Shown here piece after piece: positions 39,036 through 47,338 of a stretch of DNA of 64,000 nucleotides. Where the stretch lies: assembly GCA_030148705.1 (NCBI GenBank), contig JASBSY010000009.1, forward strand, positions 174,394-238,393, in the 5' to 3' direction. Under the pieces are notes generated by a model. The model had not been told where the DNA came from. It was given only the letters and a program-made list of their open reading frames with translations, and ran no database searches. The position numbers and the translations under genes are program-made. Source of the stretch: Pukyongia sp. Its GTDB lineage: Bacteria; Bacteroidota; Bacteroidia; Flavobacteriales; Flavobacteriaceae. Within the stretch, counting starts at the first letter, position 1, and each line of letters begins with the position of its first letter.

Positions 39036-40267
39036 AACGGAAAACTGTAACAAATAAAGTAACACTTGTTCTTGCTTTTACTCTGCTGGGAGTTTCTCTC
39101 TATGCCCAGCAGTTGGAAGTAATTATAGATGAAGCCCTGTTAAATAGCCCGGAAATTCAAAAATACGAGCTGCAATACAAAATAGCGTCCGAAAAGGTCA
39201 ACGCAGTTAATACCCTGCCTAATACCGAATTCGGCCTGGGATACTTCGTCAGCGAACCGGAAACAAGAACGGGCGCTCAGCGATTTAAAGTTTCGGCTAA
39301 ACAAATGCTGCCCTGGTTCGGAACCATTACCTCCAGAGCGAATTATGCCAGTGCGTTGGCAGATGCAACCTACGTGGATATAGTAATCGCCAAGCGAAAA
39401 TTAATGGCTTCGGTATCGCAATCCTATTACAATTTAACCGCTAACCAAGCGAAGCAGGCAGTACTTACGGAAAATATCAAACTACTGCAAACCTATGAAA
39501 CGCTGGCCCTGACCTCCGTCGAGGTTGGAAAGGCTTCGGCGGTGGATGTGTTGCGGTTGCAAATGCGGCAAAACGAACTGCAACAACTAAAAGCTGTCCT
39601 GGCATATCAATTTTCAGCAGAACAGGCCAATCTCAACAACCTTTTAAACAGAGACAGCACCATATCGGTAAAGCTAAGTGAGGAGCTCACAATTCCTTCC
39701 GCAGCCTCTGAAATCGATCCTGAAAACTTATCGTTACATCCTGAACTGCTGAAATACGACAAGCTCTATCAATCGGTGGAACAATCGGAAGTACTAAACC
39801 AAAAGGAGCGAAGTCCGATGATTGGTTTCGGACTGGACTATATCAATGTGGAACCGCGACCCGATATGAATTTTTCAGAAAACGGAAAAGATATCCTTAT
39901 GCCTATGGTTTCAGTATCAATTCCAATATTCAATAAAAAATACACATCACAAAGCAGGCAAAATGAACTGGAACAACGGGAGATTTCAATGCAAAAACAG
40001 GATCGCCTGAACGCCCTGGATACTCGTTTGCAACAGGCAATTGCTGAACGCGAATCGGCGAGAATTAGTTTCGATATTCAAAATAAAAACCTGAAACAAG
40101 CCCGGGATGCAGAGGAAATATTGATTAAAAACTACGAAACAGGGACCATAGATTTTAATGATGTTCTGGATATCCAGGAATTACAGCTGAAGTTTCAAAT
40201 GAATCAAATAGAAGCCGTGAAGACGTACTATATTCAAAGTACAATCATAAATTATCTAATTCAATAG
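39032..40267 (+). CDS. TolC-family outer membrane channel (CusC/CzcC type)
   Basis: The outer-membrane exit duct of the RND pump. It has a signal peptide (VTLVLAFTLLGVSLYAQ) and 411 residues with two TolC-like repeats rich in coiled coil: LEVIIDEALLNSPEIQKYEL at the start, ALTSVEVGKASAVDVLRLQM in the middle and ILIKNYETGTIDFNDVLDIQ near the end. It is shorter than E. coli TolC but normal for Bacteroidota CzcC-like proteins. It is translationally coupled to cusA (ATGA overlap) and followed 2 bp later by the AraC-type gene. Confidence 0.88.
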   Translation: MKRKTVTNKVTLVLAFTLLGVSLYAQQLEVIIDEALLNSPEIQKYELQYKIASEKVNAVNTLPNTEFGLGYFVSEPETRTGAQRFKVSAKQMLPWFGTITSRANYASALADATYVDIVIAKRKLMASVSQSYYNLTANQAKQAVLTENIKLLQTYETLALTSVEVGKASAVDVLRLQMRQNELQQLKAVLAYQFSAEQANLNNLLNRDSTISVKLSEELTIPSAASEIDPENLSLHPELLKYDKLYQSVEQSEVLNQKERSPMIGFGLDYINVEPRPDMNFSENGKDILMPMVSVSIPIFNKKYTSQSRQNELEQREISMQKQDRLNALDTRLQQAIAERESARISFDIQNKNLKQARDAEEILIKNYETGTIDFNDVLDIQELQLKFQMNQIEAVKTYYIQSTIINYLIQ

Positions 40268-40269
40268 GT

Positions 40270-40827
40270 ATGTCGCACACATTTTACATAAAGAATATGG
40301 TTTGTAACCGATGTAAAACCACTGTTTTAAACCTGTTGAACGCTAAAGGTTTTCAGGTGGAATCGGTTCAACTTGGTAAGATCGAGGTTAGGGACAACCC
40401 TCATAACAACTATGGTGAATTTGAAAAGGAATTGAATGCGCTTGGATTTGAGCTCATTACGGATGCTGCCACCGCCCTGGTGGAAAAAATTAAAATCGTA
40501 CTTATCCGGCAGATCGACAAGGGCGATACTGAAGGAATCCTTTCAAATCTGGCGGAACAGTTTGGAAACAACTATTCATTATTGAGTAAGACGTTTAGCA
40601 GAACCACCGGCATGACCCTTGAAAAATATTTAATCAACTTAAAAATCGAGAAAGCTAAGGAGTACATCCAGATGAAGCAGCTTAATTTTTCAGAAATAGC
40701 CTACAGCCTGAACTATAAAAACAGCAGTCATCTGGCGAAGCAATTTAAACAAATAACGGGCATGTCGATGACAGCTTTTAAGAATTTGCAAAATGGGAAT
40801 AGAAAGGAGCTGGACAATATTGTATAA
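40270..40827 (+). CDS. AraC-type regulator with N-terminal HMA-like domain
   Basis: A 185-residue protein in two parts. Residues 1-70 resemble a heavy-metal-associated (HMA) domain with the metal-binding pair in KNMVCNRCKTTVLNLL, then a strand-helix pattern. Residues 85-180 are an AraC helix-turn-helix domain: SLLSKTFSRTTGMTLEKYL and SEIAYSLNYKNSSHLAKQFK. A plausible model is that Cu(I)/Ag(I) binding to the CxxC controls DNA binding; this is inference. It sits inside the operon it would regulate, 2 bp after the TolC gene. A hairpin lies before the next gene, copA. Confidence 0.85.
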   Translation: MSHTFYIKNMVCNRCKTTVLNLLNAKGFQVESVQLGKIEVRDNPHNNYGEFEKELNALGFELITDAATALVEKIKIVLIRQIDKGDTEGILSNLAEQFGNNYSLLSKTFSRTTGMTLEKYLINLKIEKAKEYIQMKQLNFSEIAYSLNYKNSSHLAKQFKQITGMSMTAFKNLQNGNRKELDNIV

Positions 40828-40846
40828 ACATGGACCAAAATTAGAA

Positions 40847-40880
40847 AAGCTTAAGGGAGTGATCTCCCGTAATTTAGCTT
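40847..40880 (+). promoter_or_regulatory. Hairpin between the HMA-AraC gene and copA
   Basis: GGGAG-TGAT-CTCCC (40855-40868) is a perfect 5-bp stem, flanked by AAGCTT and TAGCTT that can extend it imperfectly. It may be an operator or an mRNA structure that sets copA expression. There is no T-tract, so it is not a terminator. Confidence 0.35.
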
Positions 40881-40902
40881 GCTAATTTTAAAGATTTTAA
40901 TC

Positions 40903-43404
40903 ATGAAGCACAGCTATCACATACAGGGAATGACTTGCAACGGATGTAGAAGTCATGTTGAAAAAACACTTTCAGAAGTAAAAGGTGTATCCAAGGTAAC
41001 AGTTAATCTGGAAAAGGCGGAAGCCGTTATCGAGATGGATTCGCATATTCCCATTGAAACCTTTCAGGCTGCCCTGAAGGTAGGTAACGACAGATACAGT
41101 ATTCACAAAGAGAAAGCAGATCGGCCGCAAGCAAAAGCATCGGCAGCCGGGCAAGCAAAAGGCAAAAGTTCGGGCATCTTTTACTGTCCTATGCGTTGTG
41201 AAGGAGATAAGACCTACGACACCCCCGGCGACTGCCCTGTCTGTGGTATGGATCTGGTGGAAGAACAAAACCTGTCTGCAGTTGGAAATGAACAGTGGAC
41301 CTGTCCGATGCATCCCGAAATTGTTAAGGACGAAGCGGGGTCCTGTCCGATTTGCGGGATGGATTTGGTGAGAATGCAACCGGATCTTTCGGCCGAGCAG
41401 AAATCCTATAAAAAACTCCTAAAGAAGTTTTGGATTGCTTCGGTCTTCACCTTGCCTATTTTTTTGGTGGCAATGAGTGAAATGCTTCATAACAATCCAT
41501 TATACGACTTAATGGAACAGAAATACTGGAATTGGATTCAATTCGCATTATCACTACCGGTTGTGTTTTATGCCACCTGGATGTTCTTCGAACGTGCCTA
41601 TAGAAGCATTAAAACGTGGAATCTCAATATGTTTACACTCATAGGCATTGGAGCCGGAGTGGCGTGGCTATTCAGCGTGATCGGGATGCTATTCCCTGAC
41701 GTATTCCCACCACAGTTTAAAACCCCATCGGGCGCGGTACACGTGTATTTTGAAGCCGCAACCGTTATCCTCACCTTAGTGCTTTTAGGGCAGTTATTGG
41801 AAGCTCGGGCTCATAGTAAGACAAATTCGGCAGTTAAGGAGTTGTTGAAGTTAGCGCCCAATAAGGCTATAAAAATCGTAGACGGGGAGGAAGTTGAAGT
41901 TAGTATTGATAAAATAGAGATCGGTGATATTCTGAAAGTGAAACCGGGAGATAAGATTCCTGTGGATGGTATTATTACCGAAGGAGATTCAAATGTTGAT
42001 GAATCGATGATCACGGGAGAACCTATTCCTGTTAGCAAATCTAAAGATGATAAGGTAAGCAGCGGAACTATCAATGGCAATCAAACTTTTTTGATGAAAG
42101 CCGAGAAGGTAGGAAGTGATACGCTGCTTTCGCAGATTATCCATATGGTTAATGAAGCGGGGAGAAGTCGTGCACCAATCCAGAATTTAGCGGACAGGGT
42201 TTCCGGTTATTTTGTACCCATCGTTGTTATCATTTCAGTACTCACTTTTGTAGTGTGGGCTGTATGGGGCCCACAACCGGCCTATGTCTACGCCCTTGTA
42301 AATGCCATTGCGGTTCTAATCATCGCCTGTCCTTGTGCCCTGGGTCTGGCAACGCCCATGTCGGTTATGGTTGGAGTAGGCAGAGGGGCTCAAAACGGTA
42401 TTTTGATAAAGAATGCCGAAGCTCTTGAAAAGATGAACAAAGTAGATACGCTAATCGTCGACAAGACCGGAACAATTACCGAAGGGAAACCAACAGTGGA
42501 AACAGTAGGTGTATTCAACAATTCGTTCGATAATAACAAACTGCTACAATACATTGTATCGCTGAACTCTAACAGCGAACATCCGTTAGCGGAGGCGACG
42601 GTTAAATATGGGAAAGAACATCAGGCTGAACTTTTAAAATCTGAAGACTTTAATGCAGTTACCGGAAAAGGGGTTGAAGCCAGAATAAAGGGTAACAAAG
42701 TGTCTCTGGGGAATCCTAAAATGATGGAATATGCGAAGGCCGATATTTCGCCTGAAATGGAAGAGGAAGCCGGGACCTATCAGAAACAGGGGAAAACAGT
42801 GTCCTTTTTGGCAATAGACGGGGAGGTGGTTGGTTATGTCGTCATTGGAGATAAGATAAAGGATACCAGCGCCGAGGCAATTAAAGCCCTTCAGGAAAAA
42901 GGAATTGATGTTATTATGCTTACGGGTGATAATCGAGATACAGCCCAAGCGGTAGCCTCTAAACTAAATATGACCAATTTTAAAGCCAGTATGCTTCCTG
43001 AAGACAAACTCAGGGAGGTAGAGGCCTTACAGAAAAAAGGAAGGATAATCGCTATGGCCGGTGACGGTATCAACGATGCCCCTGCTCTGGCCAAAAGTGA
43101 TGTTGGGATTGCGATGGGCACCGGTACCGATGTAGCCATCGAAACAGCGATGATAACATTGGTTCAGGGCGATCTGCAGGGAATTGTGAAAGCGAAGAAT
43201 TTGAGCGACTCGGTGATGAAGAATATCAAGCAAAACCTGTTTTTTGCACTCATTTACAACACTCTTGGGGTGCCGGTAGCAGCGGGAGTTTTGTTTCCAT
43301 TCTTCGGAATTCTGCTCTCACCGATGATAGCAGCATTAGCCATGAGTTTTAGTTCTGTTTCTGTTATTGGAAATGCCCTGCGATTAAGAACTGTGAAAGT
43401 TTAA
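40903..43404 (+). CDS. copA: Copper/silver-exporting P1B-type ATPase
   Basis: A Cu(I)/Ag(I) export ATPase. Domains in order: an HMA domain with GMTCNGCRSHVEKTL (9-23); two heavy-metal-binding modules, YCPMRCEGDKTY...CPVCGMDL and WTCPMHPEI...CPICGMDL (about 90-165); membrane helices; TGEP; the metal-transport CPC in IIACPCALGLATP; the phosphorylated Asp in VDKTGTITEG; HPLAEA with the nucleotide-binding HP; GDGINDAPAL. The start used is the ATG at 40903; a TTG at 40879 would add eight residues of unlikely sequence. At 833 residues it is the normal size for Bacteroidota CopA with HMBD modules. Confidence 0.95.
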   Translation: MKHSYHIQGMTCNGCRSHVEKTLSEVKGVSKVTVNLEKAEAVIEMDSHIPIETFQAALKVGNDRYSIHKEKADRPQAKASAAGQAKGKSSGIFYCPMRCEGDKTYDTPGDCPVCGMDLVEEQNLSAVGNEQWTCPMHPEIVKDEAGSCPICGMDLVRMQPDLSAEQKSYKKLLKKFWIASVFTLPIFLVAMSEMLHNNPLYDLMEQKYWNWIQFALSLPVVFYATWMFFERAYRSIKTWNLNMFTLIGIGAGVAWLFSVIGMLFPDVFPPQFKTPSGAVHVYFEAATVILTLVLLGQLLEARAHSKTNSAVKELLKLAPNKAIKIVDGEEVEVSIDKIEIGDILKVKPGDKIPVDGIITEGDSNVDESMITGEPIPVSKSKDDKVSSGTINGNQTFLMKAEKVGSDTLLSQIIHMVNEAGRSRAPIQNLADRVSGYFVPIVVIISVLTFVVWAVWGPQPAYVYALVNAIAVLIIACPCALGLATPMSVMVGVGRGAQNGILIKNAEALEKMNKVDTLIVDKTGTITEGKPTVETVGVFNNSFDNNKLLQYIVSLNSNSEHPLAEATVKYGKEHQAELLKSEDFNAVTGKGVEARIKGNKVSLGNPKMMEYAKADISPEMEEEAGTYQKQGKTVSFLAIDGEVVGYVVIGDKIKDTSAEAIKALQEKGIDVIMLTGDNRDTAQAVASKLNMTNFKASMLPEDKLREVEALQKKGRIIAMAGDGINDAPALAKSDVGIAMGTGTDVAIETAMITLVQGDLQGIVKAKNLSDSVMKNIKQNLFFALIYNTLGVPVAAGVLFPFFGILLSPMIAALAMSFSSVSVIGNALRLRTVKV

Positions 43405-43420
43405 CTATAAATAAAAACGA

Positions 43421-44011
43421 ATGAAAAATTTAATTATACTAATTGTAACCACGCTTTTTGTGATAAGCTGTAAGAATGAAGTCACAACAACTGAAGAGCA
43501 GTCTCATGACCATGGAAAGACCGCTGAAAAAGTTGAAGAACAGAAGAAAAAGCCTTTAAGTCCGCATACCGAAACAATGGCAATGATTGGCGATGCTCAT
43601 ATTCATATCGATTATTCATCCCCGGCAGTAAGAGAGCGAATTATTTTTGGAGGTTTGGTAGGTTATGACAACGTATGGCAAGCCGGGGCTCACAATGCTA
43701 CCTGGATAGAAACCAATAAGGATTTAATCGTCAGCGGAAAGGTTCTTCCAATAGGAAAATACGGGTTCTTTATAATCCCATCGCAGGAGGATGACTGGAC
43801 TGTTATCCTGAATAAAAACTGGAATCAGCACGGAAAGGATGATTATTCTATGGACGAAGATGTGATGCGGTTTAAGGTCACACCAACAAAAGAAGAGGAT
43901 ATTACCGAACATTTAACGTATGAGATAAGAAAGAAAAACGAAAAAGAAGGCACAATATCTCTAGCCTGGGAAAAAGTTAGAATCGAGTTTCCCATTACAA
44001 TAAAAGACTAA
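43421..44011 (+). CDS. DUF2911 lipoprotein
   Basis: A 196-residue lipoprotein of the DUF2911 family. The lipobox is VISC (Cys17), followed by a polar low-complexity stretch with His residues (SHDHGKTAEKVEEQKKK). The DUF2911 core is HIHIDYSSPAVRERIIFGGL and GKYGFFIIPSQEDDWTVILN. The family has no assigned activity. Position 16 bp after copA and a His-rich N-terminal linker suggest it may help with periplasmic metal, which is inference. It is followed by 122 bp without a gene. Confidence 0.85.
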   Translation: MKNLIILIVTTLFVISCKNEVTTTEEQSHDHGKTAEKVEEQKKKPLSPHTETMAMIGDAHIHIDYSSPAVRERIIFGGLVGYDNVWQAGAHNATWIETNKDLIVSGKVLPIGKYGFFIIPSQEDDWTVILNKNWNQHGKDDYSMDEDVMRFKVTPTKEEDITEHLTYEIRKKNEKEGTISLAWEKVRIEFPITIKD

Positions 44012-44133
44012 CATGTTACACAAGCGGATAGCCTTAAATAGTAGGATAGGACAGGGGAGTTTAGTTCCTTCTGCTCGTCATACAATTAGAATACCTTAAA
44101 GAAAATTAAGTCTAAACTATAAAATCAAAAATT

Positions 44134-44616
44134 ATGGAAAATTCTAAAACGCACTCGAAAAACGGAAATTACAAGACCTTTTTAATGATGTTGGGGAGCT
44201 CGTTTATAGCGATGTACATCACCATGTATTTGAATACCTACACCATCGATCACGTATTGTTTAGTTTAACGAGATTCTATATGACCTGTTTAGGTATTTC
44301 CGCCATGGCTGTCATCATGTGGTTTTTTATGCGAAAGATGTATCCCAACCGAAAAAAGAACATTGCCATCCTTTTGGGAAGTTTTCTGCTTTTTATTACA
44401 GCTTTAGGATTAGTAAGGGCTCAGGCTCCAATAATTGGTGACGTACTGTATATGAGAGCTATGATTCCGCATCATTCGATCGCTATTTTAACGAGTGAAA
44501 GGGCAGATATTCAGGATCCGGAAGTTAAAAAGCTGGCAGAGGAAATCATCAAAGCACAGCGAAAAGAAATTGCTGAAATGAAAGCACTGATAAAACGATT
44601 AGAAAATGAAAAATAA
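44134..44616 (+). CDS. DUF305 membrane protein
   Basis: A 160-residue membrane protein with about three hydrophobic helices (residues 15-34, 46-66, 75-94). A C-terminal extracytoplasmic DUF305 segment has YMRAMIPHHSIAILTSERAD, with the metal-binding-like HH pair, and a charged helix (EVKKLAEEIIKAQRKEIAEM). Family proteins occur in copper resistance clusters. The MIPHH motif is characteristic; the function is not established. It overlaps the adaptor gene by 11 bp, which suggests coupling. Confidence 0.85.
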   Translation: MENSKTHSKNGNYKTFLMMLGSSFIAMYITMYLNTYTIDHVLFSLTRFYMTCLGISAMAVIMWFFMRKMYPNRKKNIAILLGSFLLFITALGLVRAQAPIIGDVLYMRAMIPHHSIAILTSERADIQDPEVKKLAEEIIKAQRKEIAEMKALIKRLENEK

Positions 44617-46384
44617 TAAAGCAATACGCTATATCGGGCTACTCGTTCTGGGTGTCCTTTTGGGTTGGATACTGTTTGGCGGTTCCTCTGAGGATGATTC
44701 TGGTCATGATCATAAAGAGGTAGCCGAGACCAATGAGATGTGGACTTGTTCCATGCATCCGCAGATCATGCAGCCGGAGCCGGGTGATTGTCCGATTTGC
44801 GGGATGGATTTGATCCCAGCCGAAGCAGGAAGTGACGGCTTGCTGGCCGACCAGTTCAGGTTGACCGAAAACGCTATGGCTTTGGCTAACATTCAGACCA
44901 CAGTTGTTGGAACAGGTAATTTTGAAGGAAATGAGATAAAATTATCAGGTAAGATAGCTGAAAACGAAGAGGCTAATGCGGTCCAGGTGAGTTACTTTTC
45001 CGGAAGGATAGAACGGCTAAACGTAAGCTTTACAGGAGAAGAGGTTCGTCAGGGCCAGCTATTAGCTACCATATATTCCCCCGAACTCTACGCCGCACAG
45101 CAGGAATTGATTACGGCTGCCTCATTGAAGGAGTCTCAACCGGCATTATATAAGGCGGTTAGAAACAAATTAAAATTATGGAAACTATCCGAAAGTCAGA
45201 TTAACCAGATTGAAGCAACAGGCAAAGTGAAAGAAAACTTTCCGGTATATGCAACTGTGTCAGGTACTGTCACCGAAAAGCTCGTGGAGCAGGGGGATTA
45301 TGTTAAACAAGGAGAACCCATGCTAAAGATTGCCAACCTTAGCACGGTGTGGGCAAATTTTGATGTTTATGAAAATCAGATCGATCTGTTTAAAAAAGGA
45401 CAGGAAGTCACAGTAACCACCAATGCATACCCAAATAAGGAATTCAAAGGGAAAATAGATTTTATAGACCCTGTTTTAGATACCCAAACCAGGACTTTAA
45501 CCCTGCGCGTAGTTCTGAATAATAAGGACGATATTTTTAAACCGGGAATGTTTGTCAGCGCAAAAATTGACGGAGTTATACCAAAAAGTGATGAAACACT
45601 CACTATTCCGGCATCAGCGGTACTTTGGACCGGAGAGCGATCTGTTGTGTATTTAAAGATCGATCCCCAGCAGCCCGTTTTTGAAATGCGGGAAGTGAAG
45701 TTGGGCAAACAGATGGGAAATGAATACCAGGTTATAGAAGGATTGTTCGCGGGCAATGAAATAGTTACAAACGGAACATTTACCGTAGATGCTGCTGCCC
45801 AGTTACAGGGTAAGAAGTCGATGATGAACAAGGAGGGAGCCGTTACAGTGACCGGCCATGAAGGACATTCAGGTATGCAAACCAATGCATCAATCCCCAC
45901 CGGTGAGCAAATAACATTCAATGAGCGGCGGTCGGTATCCGATACATTCAAAGGGCAATTGAAGGCCATTTTAGATGATTACATCAATTTAAAAGACGCA
46001 TTGGTAATAGAGAATACAAAGAACACCACAGTAGCCGCAAAAAGATTTATAGACGATTTGAATAAGGTAGACATGACGTTACTAACCGATGAAAAGACTC
46101 ACAACCTTTGGATGGCACTAGATTCGGAGTTAAAAGAGGGAGCAAGGGCTATTTCGAACGCATCGGATATCAAAACACAGCGCATGCACTTTAAAGACTT
46201 CTCATCCCACCTTATTAAAGCTGTGCAGTTGTTTGGGGTTAACGAAAAAGTATACGTTGAATATTGTCCCATGGCAGATAATAATAAGGGTGCGTATTGG
46301 TTGAGCAAGGAGGAAAAAGTTATCAATCCGTATTTTGGCGACGCAATGCTAACCTGCGGGGAAGTAATACAAATAATCGAATAA
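44606..46384 (+). CDS. CusB-type RND adaptor with HMBD and DUF3347 domains
   Basis: The periplasmic membrane-fusion subunit linking the RND pump and TolC. An N-terminal anchor (YIGLLVLGVLLGWILFGG) is followed by a His/Asp-rich stretch and the heavy-metal-binding module MWTCSMHPQI...CPICGMDL (about 45-70). Then come barrel-sandwich and beta-barrel parts with VYATVSGTVTEKLVEQGDYV and FKPGMFVSAKI. The C-terminal DUF3347 domain (about 450-592) has EYCPMADNNKGAYWL. At 592 residues it is longer than E. coli CusB (407) because of these added modules. It is placed after copA, separate from cusA/tolC. Confidence 0.9.
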   Translation: MKNNKAIRYIGLLVLGVLLGWILFGGSSEDDSGHDHKEVAETNEMWTCSMHPQIMQPEPGDCPICGMDLIPAEAGSDGLLADQFRLTENAMALANIQTTVVGTGNFEGNEIKLSGKIAENEEANAVQVSYFSGRIERLNVSFTGEEVRQGQLLATIYSPELYAAQQELITAASLKESQPALYKAVRNKLKLWKLSESQINQIEATGKVKENFPVYATVSGTVTEKLVEQGDYVKQGEPMLKIANLSTVWANFDVYENQIDLFKKGQEVTVTTNAYPNKEFKGKIDFIDPVLDTQTRTLTLRVVLNNKDDIFKPGMFVSAKIDGVIPKSDETLTIPASAVLWTGERSVVYLKIDPQQPVFEMREVKLGKQMGNEYQVIEGLFAGNEIVTNGTFTVDAAAQLQGKKSMMNKEGAVTVTGHEGHSGMQTNASIPTGEQITFNERRSVSDTFKGQLKAILDDYINLKDALVIENTKNTTVAAKRFIDDLNKVDMTLLTDEKTHNLWMALDSELKEGARAISNASDIKTQRMHFKDFSSHLIKAVQLFGVNEKVYVEYCPMADNNKGAYWLSKEEKVINPYFGDAMLTCGEVIQIIE

Positions 46385-46403
46385 TAATTATAATAGTTAA
46401 AGC

Positions 46404-46625
46404 ATGAAAAAATTAATTTTAGGGTTAACTCTAATTACCGCCTTTACGGTTGTAAGTTGTAAAAATGACAGCAAGGAAGTTGAAACTACAGAAAACGTAA
46501 AGGCAACTGAATATCAATGTCCTATGAAATGCGAGGGTGACAAGACCTATACCGATAAAAATGTGAAATGTCCCGTATGTGGGATGAGGTTAAAAGAAGT
46601 GGATCACGCCGAGCATACGCAGTAG
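46404..46625 (+). CDS. Small heavy-metal-binding lipoprotein
   Basis: A 73-residue lipoprotein made almost entirely of one heavy-metal-binding module. The lipobox is VVSC (about residue 19). The module YQCPMKCEGDKTYTD...CPVCGMRL (about 38-66) is nearly the same as the first module of CopA (YCPMRCEGDKTYD). It may act as a periplasmic Cu/Ag sponge or donor to the pump; this is inference. It is the last gene of the cluster, 19 bp after the adaptor, followed by a repeat array that ends in a terminator. Confidence 0.85.
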   Translation: MKKLILGLTLITAFTVVSCKNDSKEVETTENVKATEYQCPMKCEGDKTYTDKNVKCPVCGMRLKEVDHAEHTQ

Positions 46626-46655
46626 AAAACTTACAGAGTTTGGACATAAGATAAA

Positions 46656-47052
46656 GATTACTTCACTTCGCTCGTGATCCTGATTGCGTTCCGTAGTCTA
46701 AATTAAAAGCGCAAACCCAGGGGTTTGCCTGCTTATCACGTATGTAAAGAGGAAGGCGATTACCAAATCCGGATTACCTCGCTTCGCTCGTGATCCTGAT
46801 TGCGTTCCTTGTTGAAACATCCCGTATAGAAAGAAGAAGTACGATCGCAAGATCAGGATTACTTCGCTTCGCTTGTGATCCTGATTGCGTTCCGTAGTCT
46901 AAATTAAAAGCGCAAACCCAGGGGTTTGCCTGCTTATCACTTATGTAAAGAGGAAGGGCGATTACCAGATCAGGATTACCTCACTTCGCTCGTGATCCTG
47001 ATGGCGGTCCGTAGTCTAAATTAAAAGCGCAAACCCAGGGGTTTGCCTGCTT
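46656..47052. repeat. Four-copy tandem repeat array with hairpins
   Basis: A repeat of about 116 bp in parts A-B-C. Part A (37 bp, GATTACTTCACTTCGCTCGT type) occurs at 46656, 46772, 46857 and 46974. Part B (42 bp), with the perfect hairpin GCAAACCC-AG-GGGTTTGC, occurs at 46693, 46894 and 47011. Part C (GTAAAGAGGAAGGCGATTAC type) links copies 1-2 and 3-4. Copy 2 lacks B/C and has a different 48-bp filler. Part A and its flank can fold (ATCAGGAT/ATCCTGAT). Spacers are not unique, so it is not a CRISPR array. No gene is seen here. Confidence 0.85.
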
Positions 47053-47058
47053 TTTTAT
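47029..47058 (+). terminator. Terminator of the metal-resistance cluster
   Basis: The third copy of hairpin GCAAACCC-AG-GGGTTTGC (47029-47046) is followed by CTGCTTTTTTATTTT. The two earlier copies lack the T-tract, so only this one looks like a full intrinsic terminator. Confidence 0.7.
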
Positions 47059-47100
47059 TTTCATTTCGGCTTCTGAACAAGTTCAGGCCTTATTCAAATA

Positions 47101-47130
47101 AAAAAGCGTTCACACATTGTGAACGCTTTT
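47101..47130. terminator. Terminator of the original tRNA-Arg gene
   Basis: AAAAGCGTTCACA-CAT-TGTGAACGCTTTT (from 47102) is a near-perfect hairpin directly beyond the displaced tRNA-Arg 3' half. Read on the minus strand it is the terminator the tRNA had before integration, since that strand continues into a T-rich run. Confidence 0.7.
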
Positions 47131-47137
47131 AATTCTT

Positions 47138-47182
47138 AAGTGATCGCGACAGGATTCGAACCTGTGACCGTCTGCTTAGAAG
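47138..47182 (-). repeat. Left attachment site: displaced tRNA-Arg 3' half
   Basis: 45 bp identical to 63370-63414. On the minus strand it is the anticodon loop, variable loop, T arm and acceptor 3' strand of tRNA-Arg. Left of the repeat is the old tRNA terminator; right of it the sequence no longer resembles tRNA. It cannot encode a functional tRNA. Confidence 0.93.
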
Positions 47183-47291
47183 ACCCATTATAATTCTTTT
47201 CTATAATTGTTCATAATTTTGGTTTCTTTGTATTTACAGGGCCCTTAAAGCATTTATTTCAAATATATTTTTCAATATTTATCAATATTAT

Positions 47292-47333
47292 TTTATGCAA
47301 ATGCCATTTTTTGTGCAAAATTTGTGCAAATTT
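47292..47333 (+). promoter_or_regulatory. Candidate integrase arm-binding repeats (left)
   Basis: Three direct copies of an A/T-GTGCAAA type motif precede the integrase: TTTATGCAAAT (47292), TTGTGCAAA (47311) and TTTGTGCAAATTT (47321). The first form and the GTGCAAAT form recur at the right end (63303-63324), as expected for arm-type sites or an autoregulatory operator. Confidence 0.45.
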
Positions 47334-47338
47334 GAAAT

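Noticed and set aside
34810..46625. Metal-resistance cluster as a second genomic island
   Set aside because: No integrase, transposase or att-like repeat borders it; gene content is common in Flavobacteriaceae chromosomes.
46656..47052. CRISPR array
   Set aside because: Repeats are of mixed size and the intervening segments are themselves repeated; no cas gene is present.
47141..47182. tRNA-Arg match at the left end of the element
   Set aside because: Only the 3' half is present; D arm and 5' acceptor strand are missing. It is an attachment-site remnant, not a gene.
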